A stretch of DNA of 7,727 bases from an uncultured Clostridia bacterium (GCA_934456295.1 CAKSHB010000060.1:1-7727); one strand, 5' to 3'; positions 1 to 7,636 are shown, numbered from the stretch's first letter. Notes: generated from the letters alone by a model not told the origin. Numbers and translations are program-made.

Positions 1-629
1 CGTCGGGTGGACCGTTCTACAAAAAGAAGAGGAAAGAGCTTGTGAACATAACGCCCGAACAGGCGCTGAAGCACCCGAACTGGAGCATGGGTGCAAAAAT
101 TACGATTGATTCATCGACGCTTGTAAATAAGGGGCTTGAGGTGATTGAGGCTAGGTGGCTTTTTGACATGGCGCCGGAAAAAATTGATGTTCTGGTGCAT
201 CCGCAGAGCATAATTCACTCGATGGTGGAGTATATTGACGGGGCGGTAATCGCGCAGCTCGGCGTGCCTGACATGCATTTGCCGATTGCGTATGCGCTGA
301 CATATCCCGACAGAACGCCGATTGGCGGCGATGCTCTTGATTTGGCGGAAATAGGGACGCTCACATTTGACAAGCCTGATACGCAGACGTTTCCTGCGCT
401 GTCTTTGGCATATGAGGCACTGAAAGCCGGCGGAACAATGTGCGCGGTGTATAACGGAGCAGATGAGGCGGCGGTTTCGCTGTTTTTTGAAGGAAAAATA
501 AAATATCTTGACATAGCCGATGTGATAGAAGGCGCAATGCGTGCGTATACTAATACGGATGCCGGCAGCATGAAAAACATATGTGCTGCGGATAAATGGG
601 CGCGCGAGTATGTGCTCGGCAGATTTTGA
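1..629 (+). CDS. dxr: 1-deoxy-D-xylulose 5-phosphate reductoisomerase, 3' part (5' end outside window)
   Basis: DXR (IspC) carries out the NADPH- and divalent-metal-dependent rearrangement and reduction of DXP to MEP, the first committed step of the MEP isoprenoid pathway, in the cytoplasm. The first full codon is at base 3 and the frame is open to the left edge, so the N-terminal NADPH-binding domain is missing and about 208 residues remain. Visible family signatures are SGGPF at the very start, HPNWSMG (from base 72), then DSSTLVNKGLEVIEA with the metal-ligand Glu at 138-140. These are followed by VHPQSIIHSM (His at 198-200) and GVPDM (active-site-loop Met at 273-275). They match the E. coli DXR catalytic and loop motifs around S186, H209, E231, H257 and M276, as I remember them. 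The C-terminal helical domain runs to a TGA at 627-629. A GTG at 42 is an internal valine, not a start. It lies upstream of rseP and ispG on the same strand. Identification is very secure. Confidence 0.97.
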   Translation, partial: SGGPFYKKKRKELVNITPEQALKHPNWSMGAKITIDSSTLVNKGLEVIEARWLFDMAPEKIDVLVHPQSIIHSMVEYIDGAVIAQLGVPDMHLPIAYALTYPDRTPIGGDALDLAEIGTLTFDKPDTQTFPALSLAYEALKAGGTMCAVYNGADEAAVSLFFEGKIKYLDIADVIEGAMRAYTNTDAGSMKNICAADKWAREYVLGRF

Positions 630-772
630 TTTGTGATTTTTTATTTGCAGATGCGAACGGAGTTTTTATGAGAACAAAATCATAAATGCGGTTTTTGATT
701 TTATTTTTGCCGGATTCGTTTTTTGTATAAGATAAATTCGATAAAATAAATTTGTATTTGGAAAGCGGTGAT
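630..772 (+). other. dxr-rseP spacer with AT-rich hairpin
   Basis: This 143-bp spacer is rich in A and T and longer than the other gaps in the cluster. It holds an imperfect hairpin: AAAATCA (676-682) pairs with TGATTTT (696-702), with an inner AAA/TTT extension around a TGCGG loop, followed by TTTTT at 704-708. This resembles an intrinsic terminator but has almost no GC pairs, so it should be leaky at best. A weak promoter-like pair, TTGCCG (707-712) and GATAAA (731-736) with an 18-nt gap, follows it; each hexamer matches only 4 of 6 consensus bases. Two mini-ORFs (668-685 and 686-730) lie here, and the first has GGAG upstream, but they are too short to call as genes. Whether rseP has its own promoter is undecided. 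Confidence 0.4.
760..772 (+). promoter_or_regulatory. Ribosome binding site of rseP
   Basis: GGAAAG (760-765) and GGTGAT (767-772) both resemble parts of the anti-Shine-Dalgarno complement AGGAGGTGAT. They sit directly upstream of tandem TTG codons at 773 and 776. They argue against the upstream in-frame TTG codons at 752 and 758, which would place this site inside the gene. Confidence 0.6.
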
Positions 773-1927
773 TTGTTGAATAATATTTGGACGGTAATTG
801 CGGCAATTTTAGTATTTGCGCTGATGATTGCGGTGCATGAGGCTGGACATTTCAGCGCCGCAAAGCTCTTCGGAATAAGGGTGAACCAGTTTGCGATAGG
901 CATGGGGCCCGTAATATGGAAAAAGCAAGGCAAGGAAACGCTGTACTCAGTCCGCGCAATACCTATGGGCGGATTTTGCCAGATGGAGGGGGAGGACTCT
1001 TACAGCGACGATAAACGTTCATTCGGCAATGCGGCGTGGTATAAGCGTCTTATAGTTGTGTTTGCCGGAGCGTTTCTGAATATTGTTCTGGGATTTATTA
1101 TATTTATCATACTGCAATCGGCAAAAACAACGAATTACACAACTGTAATAGACACAGTTGTGCCGAATACAAATGTTGTGCAGGCAGGATTTGCGGAGGG
1201 TGACAGAATTATCGGCATAGGCAATGCAAAAATTAATATATACGAGGATTTATCGTTTGAGCTGAACCGTGTGACGGATAAGCCTGTCATGGTTACGGCA
1301 ATGCGCGGAAATGAGAAGATAAGCGCGGTGATTACACCTTCAAAACAGGAGAATGTGTATAGTTTTGGTGAAAATGAATTTACTTTGGTGTCGTATGTTA
1401 ACGGCGCTGAGATAAGCCGTGAAAATTATCCGGCACAGGATACGGAGCAATATAAAAGCCTTATCGGAAAAACGCAGACGCAGACCGGCTATATAATCGG
1501 CTTTACGCCGCGGCGCGAAAGCATGACGCCGTTTCTGGCAGTGCGAAATGCGTTTTACCTCACGTTTTACAACATAAAGATTGTGTATGTTTCGCTGTGG
1601 GAGCTTATACGCGGAGCCGTGCCTGTTTCGCAGGTAAGCGGACCGATTGGTATAATCGGAGTTATAGGTCAGGCGGCGAGTGTAAATTGGACGGCGCTGC
1701 TTGGACTTGTGGCGCTTTTGACGGTGAATTTGGGGATAATGAATTTGCTGCCCATACCGGCGCTTGACGGCTGCAAGCTTGTGCTGATTTTGGCGGAGGC
1801 GGTTACAAAAAAGAAAATTCCGCCCGAAAAAGAAGGCGTAATTCAGCTCATAGGCTTCGGCATACTGGTACTGGTTATGATTTGGGCAACATATAACGAT
1901 ATTGTGCGGATATTTACGGGGCAGTAA
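773..1927 (+). CDS. rseP: RIP metalloprotease RseP/RasP (site-2 protease, M50)
   Basis: Intramembrane zinc protease. In Firmicutes the orthologue RasP (YluC) cleaves membrane anti-sigma factors such as RsiW after site-1 cutting, and also clears remnant signal peptides and small membrane proteins. With the start at 773 it is 384 residues, normal for the family. The first membrane segment carries the zinc motif HEAGH (H22, E23, H26). It is followed by the IPMGGFCQMEGED loop typical of the family and a second membrane segment (about 95-118). A single PDZ domain spans about residues 123-190 (VVPNTNVVQAGFAEGD). GPIGIIGVIG precedes the third membrane segment. The NLLPIPALDG motif supplies the third zinc ligand, D332, and a last hydrophobic segment ends the protein. 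The start is uncertain: TTG at 773 or 776 fits the ribosome site, while in-frame TTG at 752 would add seven residues. It lies 26 nt before ispG and is probably co-transcribed with it. Confidence 0.95.
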   Translation: MLNNIWTVIAAILVFALMIAVHEAGHFSAAKLFGIRVNQFAIGMGPVIWKKQGKETLYSVRAIPMGGFCQMEGEDSYSDDKRSFGNAAWYKRLIVVFAGAFLNIVLGFIIFIILQSAKTTNYTTVIDTVVPNTNVVQAGFAEGDRIIGIGNAKINIYEDLSFELNRVTDKPVMVTAMRGNEKISAVITPSKQENVYSFGENEFTLVSYVNGAEISRENYPAQDTEQYKSLIGKTQTQTGYIIGFTPRRESMTPFLAVRNAFYLTFYNIKIVYVSLWELIRGAVPVSQVSGPIGIIGVIGQAASVNWTALLGLVALLTVNLGIMNLLPIPALDGCKLVLILAEAVTKKKIPPEKEGVIQLIGFGILVLVMIWATYNDIVRIFTGQ

Positions 1928-1941
1928 GACACATAGAAAGC

Positions 1942-1946
1942 GAGGA
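1942..1946 (+). promoter_or_regulatory. Ribosome binding site of ispG (GTG start)
   Basis: GAGGA lies 7 nt upstream of the GTG at 1954, inside the 26-nt rseP-ispG gap. Together with the RKIQVGNVEIGGG N-terminus expected of IspG, it supports this non-ATG start. Confidence 0.75.
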
Positions 1947-1953
1947 ATACAAA

Positions 1954-3000
1954 GTGGGTGCTGAAACGAGAAAGATACAGGTCGGAAACGTTGAAATCGG
2001 CGGCGGAAGCAGGATAAGCGTGCAGTCGATGACCAACACGGATACGCGTGACGCGAAAAAAACGGCAGAGCAGATAAATGCGCTTGCTGCGGCAGGCTGC
2101 GATATTGCCCGTGTTGCCGTGCCCGATGAAACGGCGGCTCGCGCTGTGGCTCAGATAAAGAAAATGACAAACATTCCGCTTGTTGCAGATATACATTTTG
2201 ACTACAGGCTGGCTCTTTTGTGTATGGAGGGCGGCGTTGACAAGGTTCGCATAAACCCCGGCAATATAGGCGACAAAAACAAAATCCGTGCCGTGTGTGA
2301 TATGGCTAAGGGAAAAAATGTGCCGATACGCATAGGTGTAAACGGCGGTTCGCTCGAAAAAGAAATTTTGCAAAAATACGGCTCGGCAACTCCGCAGGCG
2401 CTTGTTGAGAGTGCGCTCGGACACGCAAAGCTTCTTGAGGAATGCGGATTTTATAATATAGCGCTGTCACTTAAGGCATCGGACGTTATGACGATGATTG
2501 AGGCATACCGTTTGGCGCATAAATCGTGTGATTATCCGCTGCACCTGGGTGTGACGGAGGCAGGCACATATGAGAGCGGTATTGTGAAATCGTCGGTTGG
2601 TATAGGAACTCTTCTGGCAGAGGGGATAGGCGACACGATACGCGTGTCGCTGACAGATGACCCGATAAAGGAGGTTTATGCGGGTATTGAGATTTTAAAA
2701 TCGCTCGGGCTCAGAAAAAGCGGCGTAAGGTTTGTTTCGTGTCCGACGTGCGGAAGGTGCCGTATAGAACTTATTGAAATTGCAAACAAAGTGTATGAGC
2801 TTACTAAAAATTTGGACAAGGACATAAAAATTGCGGTAATGGGCTGTGCGGTAAACGGTCCGGGCGAGGCGCGCGACGCGGATATAGGAATTGCCGGCGG
2901 AAACGGCGAAGGTCTTATATTTAAAAAAGGAGAGATATTCAGAAAGGTTAAACAGGAGGATATCGTCAGTGCGCTTATGCATGAGATAGAGAATATGTAG
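1954..3000 (+). CDS. ispG: 4-hydroxy-3-methylbut-2-enyl diphosphate synthase (flavodoxin/ferredoxin type)
   Basis: IspG (GcpE) converts MEcPP to HMBPP by reductive ring opening, the penultimate step of the MEP pathway, using a [4Fe-4S] cluster. The product is 348 residues, the usual length of the compact bacterial form, without the insert seen in plant enzymes. The N-terminal TIM-barrel opens with the family signature RKIQVGNVEIGGG and SVQSMTNTDTRD, and later has VRINPGNIG. The C-terminal cluster domain has C263 and C266 in SCPTCGRC, C298 in MGCAVNGPGEA, and E305. The spacing 0/+3/+35/+42 equals that of E. coli C270, C273, C305 and E312, so the cluster site is intact. An extra Cys, C269, follows in GRC. 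dxr of the same pathway is two genes upstream, and polC follows after 51 nt. It ends with TAG at 2998-3000. Confidence 0.98.
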   Translation: MGAETRKIQVGNVEIGGGSRISVQSMTNTDTRDAKKTAEQINALAAAGCDIARVAVPDETAARAVAQIKKMTNIPLVADIHFDYRLALLCMEGGVDKVRINPGNIGDKNKIRAVCDMAKGKNVPIRIGVNGGSLEKEILQKYGSATPQALVESALGHAKLLEECGFYNIALSLKASDVMTMIEAYRLAHKSCDYPLHLGVTEAGTYESGIVKSSVGIGTLLAEGIGDTIRVSLTDDPIKEVYAGIEILKSLGLRKSGVRFVSCPTCGRCRIELIEIANKVYELTKNLDKDIKIAVMGCAVNGPGEARDADIGIAGGNGEGLIFKKGEIFRKVKQEDIVSALMHEIENM

Positions 3001-3039
3001 GTTTTGTGTGAAAGGTTTCGACATATACATAGGATATTC

Positions 3040-3044
3040 GGGAG
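3040..3044 (+). promoter_or_regulatory. Ribosome binding site fixing the polC start
   Basis: GGGAG lies 7 nt upstream of the ATG at 3052. It favours that start over the in-frame TTG at 3004, which has no comparable site and would add 16 residues unlike any PolC N-terminus I know. Confidence 0.85.
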
Positions 3045-3051
3045 AAAAAAT

Positions 3052-6000
3052 ATGACAAGGATAAAGGATTTGATTGCGGATTGCGAGGAAAGCCTGGGCG
3101 CGGTTATGCTGTCAAAAATAGGAATAAACAAAAAGGCGCGCACGATGTCGCTTGTTGTTTCGGAAAAAGAAAACGTTACAGACGCACAGCTTGGTGCAAT
3201 TAAAGAGATGTTTGTCAGAAAGTTTCGTCTGACGGACATACGTATTGACGCAAAAAAAGCCAATGAAGGCGAAAATACGGCTGCGGAACCGACGGCAGGA
3301 GAAGGTGTTCGTAAGAAAAATACGGCAGATGAGAACGGTGAGGCAAAAGAAAATGCAGAAAAAGACGCAAACAGTGACGCTCTGGCGGAACAGCGCCGTG
3401 TGCAGGAGGAGCTTATAAAGAAATTTGAGGCACAGATAGGAGCAAACACTGTGTCCGAGATAATAACGGGAAGAAAGATAAAGGGCGAGCTTCTGCCGCT
3501 CAGCGAGGTGACAAACGAGGCAGGCCGCATACGGACAAGCGGTATGATTTTCTACATAGAATATATGCAGCGCCGCGACAACTCGTGGATAGTGACGTTT
3601 GATATCACAGATAAAAAGGATTCGCGCACGGTGAAGCTTTTCTGCGACATACAGCCGAGAAAAAGAGCGGACGGCTCATTTGGCAGACAGAATGACAGCC
3701 CTTCAAAGGAGAAAATTGAAAAACGACTGAAAAAGGGTGTGTGGATAAGCGTGTACGGTGACGCGGCGTTTGATAAATATTCGCGCGATACCGTTATAAC
3801 GGCATATGATATAAATGAGCTGCCCGCACCCGAGATAAAAAAGGACGATGCGCCCGAAAAGAGGGTTGAGCTTCATATGCACACACAGATGTCCGCAATG
3901 GACGGCGTATCGAGCGCGACTGCTCTTATTGAGCGTGCGGCGAAATGGGGGCAAAAAGCGGTTGCTGTGACCGACCATGGCGTTGTGCAGGCATATCCGG
4001 AGGCTGCAAAGGCTGCGAAAGCAAATGACATCAAGGTTATATACGGCGTGGAGGGGTATGTTGTTGATGATAAGGCAACAATTGTGACAAATGTGAAAAA
4101 GTATTCGCTTGATGACGCTTTTGTTGTGTTTGACCTTGAAACAACAGGTCTTTCGGCGCAGAAAAACCATATAATCGAAATCGGAGCTGTGAAGATAAAG
4201 GGCGGAGAGATTGTCGATTCTTTTTCGACATTTGTTGAGCCGCCTGTAAAAATTCCGCAGAAAATAACCGAACTTACAAGCATAACGGATTCTATGGTGA
4301 AGGGTGCGCCGAATGAAGAAAAAGCTGTCAGTGATTTTTTGAAGTTTTGCGGAGAAAGTGTTCTGGTTGCACACAACGCGTCGTTTGATACCGGTTTTAT
4401 ACGCGCGAGTCTGAAAAGACGCGGTGAAAGCTTTCCGTATTGTTTCATAGATACTGTGTCACTTGCAAGAAAAATGTATCCTGAGCTGAAAAGCTTTAAG
4501 CTCAACAGCCTTGCAAAGCATCTGAAGGTAAAGCTTGACCATCACCACCGTGCCGTTGACGACGCACTTGCGACAGCATACATTTTTAAAAAGATGCTTG
4601 AAGAGCTGCATGAGATGGGCGTTGACGGAGTTGAACAGATTAATACATGCTTCGGTGACAAAATCGATGTGCGCGGAATGCCGTCACACCACATAATCGT
4701 GATAGCAAAAAATCCGGTCGGGCTTGAGAATTTATACAGGCTTATATCGGAGTCGCATCTGAACTATTTCTACCGCACTCCGCGTATGCCGAAAAGCATA
4801 ATAAACAAATACCGCGACGGCTTGCTCATAGGCTCGGCATGTGAGGCGGGAGAGCTGTATCAGGCGGTATTTTCGGGAAAGAGCGAGCAGGAACTTGATG
4901 ACATAGTTTCCTTTTATGACTATCTCGAAATTCAGCCGCTCGGGAACAACGAATTTATGCTCAGAAACGGCAGCGTCGGCTCTGTTTCCGAGCTTCAGGA
5001 CATAAACAAAAAGATTATTGAGCTTGGAAAAAAGCATAACAAGCTTACTGTGGCAACATGCGATGTGCATTTTTTAGACCCTGAGGACGAGGTATACAGG
5101 CGCGTACTTATGGCAGGAAAGGGCTTCGATGACGCTGACTTTCAGGCGCCGCTGTACCTGCGTACGACACAGGAAATGCTTGATGAGTTTTCATATTTAG
5201 ATGAAGAAACGGCTTATGAGGTCGTTATAAAAAATCCTAACCTTATAAGCGATATGACGGAGGTTTTGCAGCCTGTGCGTTCGGGCACATATCCGCCGAG
5301 CATTGACGGTGCACAGGAGGACATCATAAACCGTTCGCATGAAACTGCGGAGAAGATATACGGAACTCCTCTGCCTTCAATCGTAAAGGAGCGTATGGAT
5401 AAAGAGCTTGCTTCAATTACAAAATACGGTTTTTCGGTTATGTACAAAATTGCGCAGCAGCTTGTGAGCAAGTCACTTTCGGACGGCTATCTGGTTGGCT
5501 CGAGAGGTTCTGTCGGCTCATCGTTTATCGCGTTTCTGTCGGGAATAACGGAGGTTAATGCTCTGCCGGCACATTATATATGCAAAAACTGTAAGCACAG
5601 CGAGTTTATAGACGACGGCTCGGGCATATCGGGCTGCGACTTGCCGGACAAAGTATGTCCGGTGTGCGGAGAAAAATATGCCAAGGACGGTCATGATATA
5701 CCTTTTGAAACATTTTTGGGATTTGCGGGCGATAAGGAGCCTGATATCGATTTGAACTTTTCGGGCGAGTATCAGAGTGTGGCACATAAATACACCGAGG
5801 AGCTTTTTGGTGAGGGGCATGTTTTCCGTGCCGGAACGATAGGAACTATTGCGGAAAAGACTGCGCGCGGATATGCACTGAAATATTTCAGCGAACGCGG
5901 CAAAAACGCGCATAATGCGGAAATACGGCGTATTTCGCTCGGCTGTACGGGCGTAAAGCGAACAACGGGTCAGCACCCGGGCGGTGTAATTATTGTGCCG

Positions 6001-7185
6001 AAGGCGAACGACATACACCAGTTCTGTCCGGTTCAGCATCCGGCAGATGACGCCGACAGCACAATTATAACAACGCATTTCGATTATCATTCGATACATG
6101 ATAACCTTCTAAAGCTTGATATACTCGGACACGATGACCCGACGGTAATAAGAATGCTGGAGGATTTAATCGGAAAAGAGGTCCCGGGATTTGATGCAAA
6201 AAAAATTCCGCTTGACGATAAGCCCACGCTGTCATTGTTTCTGAACACCGACGCACTCGGCTTAAATGATGACATAGGCAGCAAGGTCGGCACGTTCGGC
6301 GTGCCGGAGTTCGGAACGGAATTTGTGCGGCAGATGCTTATAGACACGGAGCCGACAAAGTTTTCCGAGCTTCTCAGAATATCGGGTCTTTCGCACGGTA
6401 CGGACGTATGGCTCAATAACGCGCAGGATTACATACGCAGCGGCGAAATCGTCCTTTCGGAGGCGATATGTACCCGTGACGATATTATGATATATTTGAT
6501 ACATATGGGACTTGAGCCGAAAACGGCATTTACAATAATGGAAAAGGTTCGTAAAGGCAAGGGGCTTACGGCTGAAGATGAGGCGGAGATGAAGGCGCAT
6601 GATGTGCCGCAGTGGTACATAGATTCGTGTAACAAAATAAAATACATGTTCCCGAAGGCGCATGCCGTTGCATATGTTATGATGGCATTCCGCATAGCAT
6701 ACTGCAAGGTGCACTATCCGATTGCGTACTACTGTGCATATTTTACAATACGTGCACTCGGGGCGTTTGATGCAAGCATAATGTGCCACGGCAAGGAGAA
6801 TGTGCTTACGGCAATGAAAAGCATAAAGGAAAACCCCGAGGCGACACAGAAGGATAAGGATTTATACACAACGCTGGAGCTGTGCCGCGAAATGTATGCG
6901 CGCGGTTTTGATTTTGCCGATGTGGATTTATATAAATCGGACTCAAAGAAGTTTTTGCCGTATGAGGGGAAAATTCTTCCGCCGCTTTCAAGTCTGCCGA
7001 ATGTAAGCATTGCTCAGGCGGACGCGATATGTGAGGAGCGCGCAAAGGGCGAGTTTCATTCCGTGGAGGATTTGCATATGCGTACAAAAATCAGTAAGAC
7101 GGCGCTTGAGTCGCTTGAGCTTGGCGGCTGTTTTTCGGGAATTCCCGAAAGTTCCCAGCTGTCGCTTGAGGATTTATTGAGCTGA
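3052..7185 (+). CDS. polC: DNA polymerase III subunit alpha, Gram-positive PolC type with proofreading exonuclease
   Basis: Main replicative DNA polymerase of low-GC Gram-positives, acting at the fork with the sliding clamp. It is 1377 residues, slightly short of the roughly 1430-1440 of Bacillus PolC. In order: an N-terminal domain (1-65); a charged, low-complexity Ala/Glu/Lys linker (about 66-120); an OB-fold region (about 145-260); PHP part one with H275, H277, D284, D308-H309 and E334. An inserted DnaQ-like exonuclease follows (about 355-515), with DLETTG (D361, E363), HNASFD (H441, D446) and HRAVDD (H499, D504). PHP part two contains D671 and H673. The polymerase core has SRGSVGSS, a Cys4 zinc site (C844, C847, C869, C872) and catalytic D898 and D900 in PDIDLNFSG. 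The third catalytic Asp, D1023, lies in KLDILGHDDP. A helix-hairpin-helix-like region (about 1314-1365) precedes the C-terminus, which ends QLSLEDLLS where many PolC proteins have QLSLF. All catalytic motifs are intact. The ATG at 3052 is chosen for its GGGAG site. It is the last plus-strand gene before a terminator. Confidence 0.98.
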   Translation: MTRIKDLIADCEESLGAVMLSKIGINKKARTMSLVVSEKENVTDAQLGAIKEMFVRKFRLTDIRIDAKKANEGENTAAEPTAGEGVRKKNTADENGEAKENAEKDANSDALAEQRRVQEELIKKFEAQIGANTVSEIITGRKIKGELLPLSEVTNEAGRIRTSGMIFYIEYMQRRDNSWIVTFDITDKKDSRTVKLFCDIQPRKRADGSFGRQNDSPSKEKIEKRLKKGVWISVYGDAAFDKYSRDTVITAYDINELPAPEIKKDDAPEKRVELHMHTQMSAMDGVSSATALIERAAKWGQKAVAVTDHGVVQAYPEAAKAAKANDIKVIYGVEGYVVDDKATIVTNVKKYSLDDAFVVFDLETTGLSAQKNHIIEIGAVKIKGGEIVDSFSTFVEPPVKIPQKITELTSITDSMVKGAPNEEKAVSDFLKFCGESVLVAHNASFDTGFIRASLKRRGESFPYCFIDTVSLARKMYPELKSFKLNSLAKHLKVKLDHHHRAVDDALATAYIFKKMLEELHEMGVDGVEQINTCFGDKIDVRGMPSHHIIVIAKNPVGLENLYRLISESHLNYFYRTPRMPKSIINKYRDGLLIGSACEAGELYQAVFSGKSEQELDDIVSFYDYLEIQPLGNNEFMLRNGSVGSVSELQDINKKIIELGKKHNKLTVATCDVHFLDPEDEVYRRVLMAGKGFDDADFQAPLYLRTTQEMLDEFSYLDEETAYEVVIKNPNLISDMTEVLQPVRSGTYPPSIDGAQEDIINRSHETAEKIYGTPLPSIVKERMDKELASITKYGFSVMYKIAQQLVSKSLSDGYLVGSRGSVGSSFIAFLSGITEVNALPAHYICKNCKHSEFIDDGSGISGCDLPDKVCPVCGEKYAKDGHDIPFETFLGFAGDKEPDIDLNFSGEYQSVAHKYTEELFGEGHVFRAGTIGTIAEKTARGYALKYFSERGKNAHNAEIRRISLGCTGVKRTTGQHPGGVIIVPKANDIHQFCPVQHPADDADSTIITTHFDYHSIHDNLLKLDILGHDDPTVIRMLEDLIGKEVPGFDAKKIPLDDKPTLSLFLNTDALGLNDDIGSKVGTFGVPEFGTEFVRQMLIDTEPTKFSELLRISGLSHGTDVWLNNAQDYIRSGEIVLSEAICTRDDIMIYLIHMGLEPKTAFTIMEKVRKGKGLTAEDEAEMKAHDVPQWYIDSCNKIKYMFPKAHAVAYVMMAFRIAYCKVHYPIAYYCAYFTIRALGAFDASIMCHGKENVLTAMKSIKENPEATQKDKDLYTTLELCREMYARGFDFADVDLYKSDSKKFLPYEGKILPPLSSLPNVSIAQADAICEERAKGEFHSVEDLHMRTKISKTALESLELGGCFSGIPESSQLSLEDLLS

Positions 7186-7189
7186 AAAT

Positions 7190-7228
7190 AAAAAAATACC
7201 GCGGAGGATTAAATCTGCGGTATTTTTT
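7190..7228. terminator. Bidirectional intrinsic terminator between polC and spoVAE
   Basis: AAAAAATACCGC (7191-7202) is the exact reverse complement of GCGGTATTTTTT (7217-7228), giving a 12-bp stem. Three further inner pairs are possible (7203-7205 with 7214-7216, one of them G-U). The T run at 7223-7228 serves plus-strand transcripts leaving polC, whose stop is only 5 nt upstream of the A run. The A run at 7190-7196 becomes a U run for minus-strand transcripts leaving spoVAE. A second small hairpin follows (AAAATG 7233-7238, CATTTT 7242-7247, then two more T), which may back it up. Confidence 0.88.
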
Positions 7229-7274
7229 ATGCAAAATGCGGCATTTTTTGAAACAATACATTATGCACAAAACT

Positions 7275-7634
7275 CTATTTTGTTTTTGGCTTAAATATAA
7301 GCGCTATAAGATAGCCGAAAAACACCGCCGCGGTAATTCCGCCGGCAGCGGCGGCAGCGCCTCCCGTAAATGCGCCGAGAAGCCCCGATTCGGAAACGCC
7401 TTTTATGACGCCTTTGCCGAGCGTATAGCCAAAGCCGATAATCGGCACGGTTGCGCCCGCACCGGCAAAGCTTACAATCGGCTCATACCAGCCGAGAACC
7501 GTCAGAATTGTGCCGGCGCATACGTATGTGACAAGTATTCTTGCAGGTGTAAGCTTTGTTTTGTCAATAAAAATCTGACCTATAGCGCACAGTATGCCGC
7601 CGACAATAAACGCTTTTATATACATCATCCACAT
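7275..7634 (-). CDS. spoVAE: Stage V sporulation protein AE
   Basis: Small membrane protein of the SpoVA system (SpoVAC/SpoVAEb family), which moves dipicolinic acid into the forespore during sporulation and is linked to its release at germination. The product is 119 residues, typical of the family, and almost wholly hydrophobic. Recognisable features are FIVGGILCAIGQIFIDKTKL near the N-terminus, then TPARILV, WYEPIVSFAGAGATVP, GFGYTLGKGVIKGV, GLLGAFTGG, and the C-terminal FFGYLIALIFKPKTK. About four membrane segments fit (residues 5-24, 31-50, 53-72 and 84-113). The ATG at 7634 is preceded by AAGGAG at a 9-nt gap; Met codons at positions 3 and 4 are less likely starts. It begins 2 nt after the spoVAD stop, so the two are translated from one message. 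That message is likely under forespore sigma-G control by analogy with other SpoVA operons; no promoter is visible here. It converges on polC and ends with TAG. Confidence 0.96.
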   Translation of the reverse strand: MWMMYIKAFIVGGILCAIGQIFIDKTKLTPARILVTYVCAGTILTVLGWYEPIVSFAGAGATVPIIGFGYTLGKGVIKGVSESGLLGAFTGGAAAAAGGITAAVFFGYLIALIFKPKTK

Positions 7635-7636
7635 TT

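Noticed and set aside
42..44. GTG as a start codon for dxr
   Set aside because: The frame is open upstream to base 3 and encodes SGGPF, a conserved DXR motif. The GTG is internal and the gene is cut by the window edge.
668..730. Mini-ORFs of 5 and 14 codons as leader peptides
   Set aside because: Only the first has a plausible ribosome site, neither has a codon pattern pointing to a regulatory leader, and chance occurrence in AT-rich DNA is likely. Kept only as a minor point in the spacer finding.
707..736. Sigma-A promoter TTGCCG-18 nt-GATAAA upstream of rseP
   Set aside because: Each hexamer matches only 4 of 6 consensus bases. In DNA this rich in A and T such pairs are expected by chance, so it is not listed as a promoter feature.
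1340..2170. Long open frame on the minus strand (276 codons) across rseP and ispG
   Set aside because: It lies opposite two clearly identified genes. Its translation is rich in Arg, His and Gln with no recognisable domain, and it has no ribosome site of note. It is a shadow of the coding bias on the plus strand.
3004..3051. N-terminal extension of PolC from TTG at 3004
   Set aside because: There is a strong GGGAG site 7 nt before ATG 3052, and the 16 extra residues do not resemble a PolC N-terminus.
2676..3530. Minus-strand open frame (284 codons) opposite ispG and polC
   Set aside because: The Ser/Phe/Ala-rich translation mirrors the repetitive Glu/Lys/Ala codons of the polC linker. There are no motifs, and both strands cannot plausibly be selected here.
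5518..6099. Minus-strand open frame opposite the PolC polymerase core
   Set aside because: It is antisense to the catalytic Asp region of polC and has no domain signature; chance open frame.
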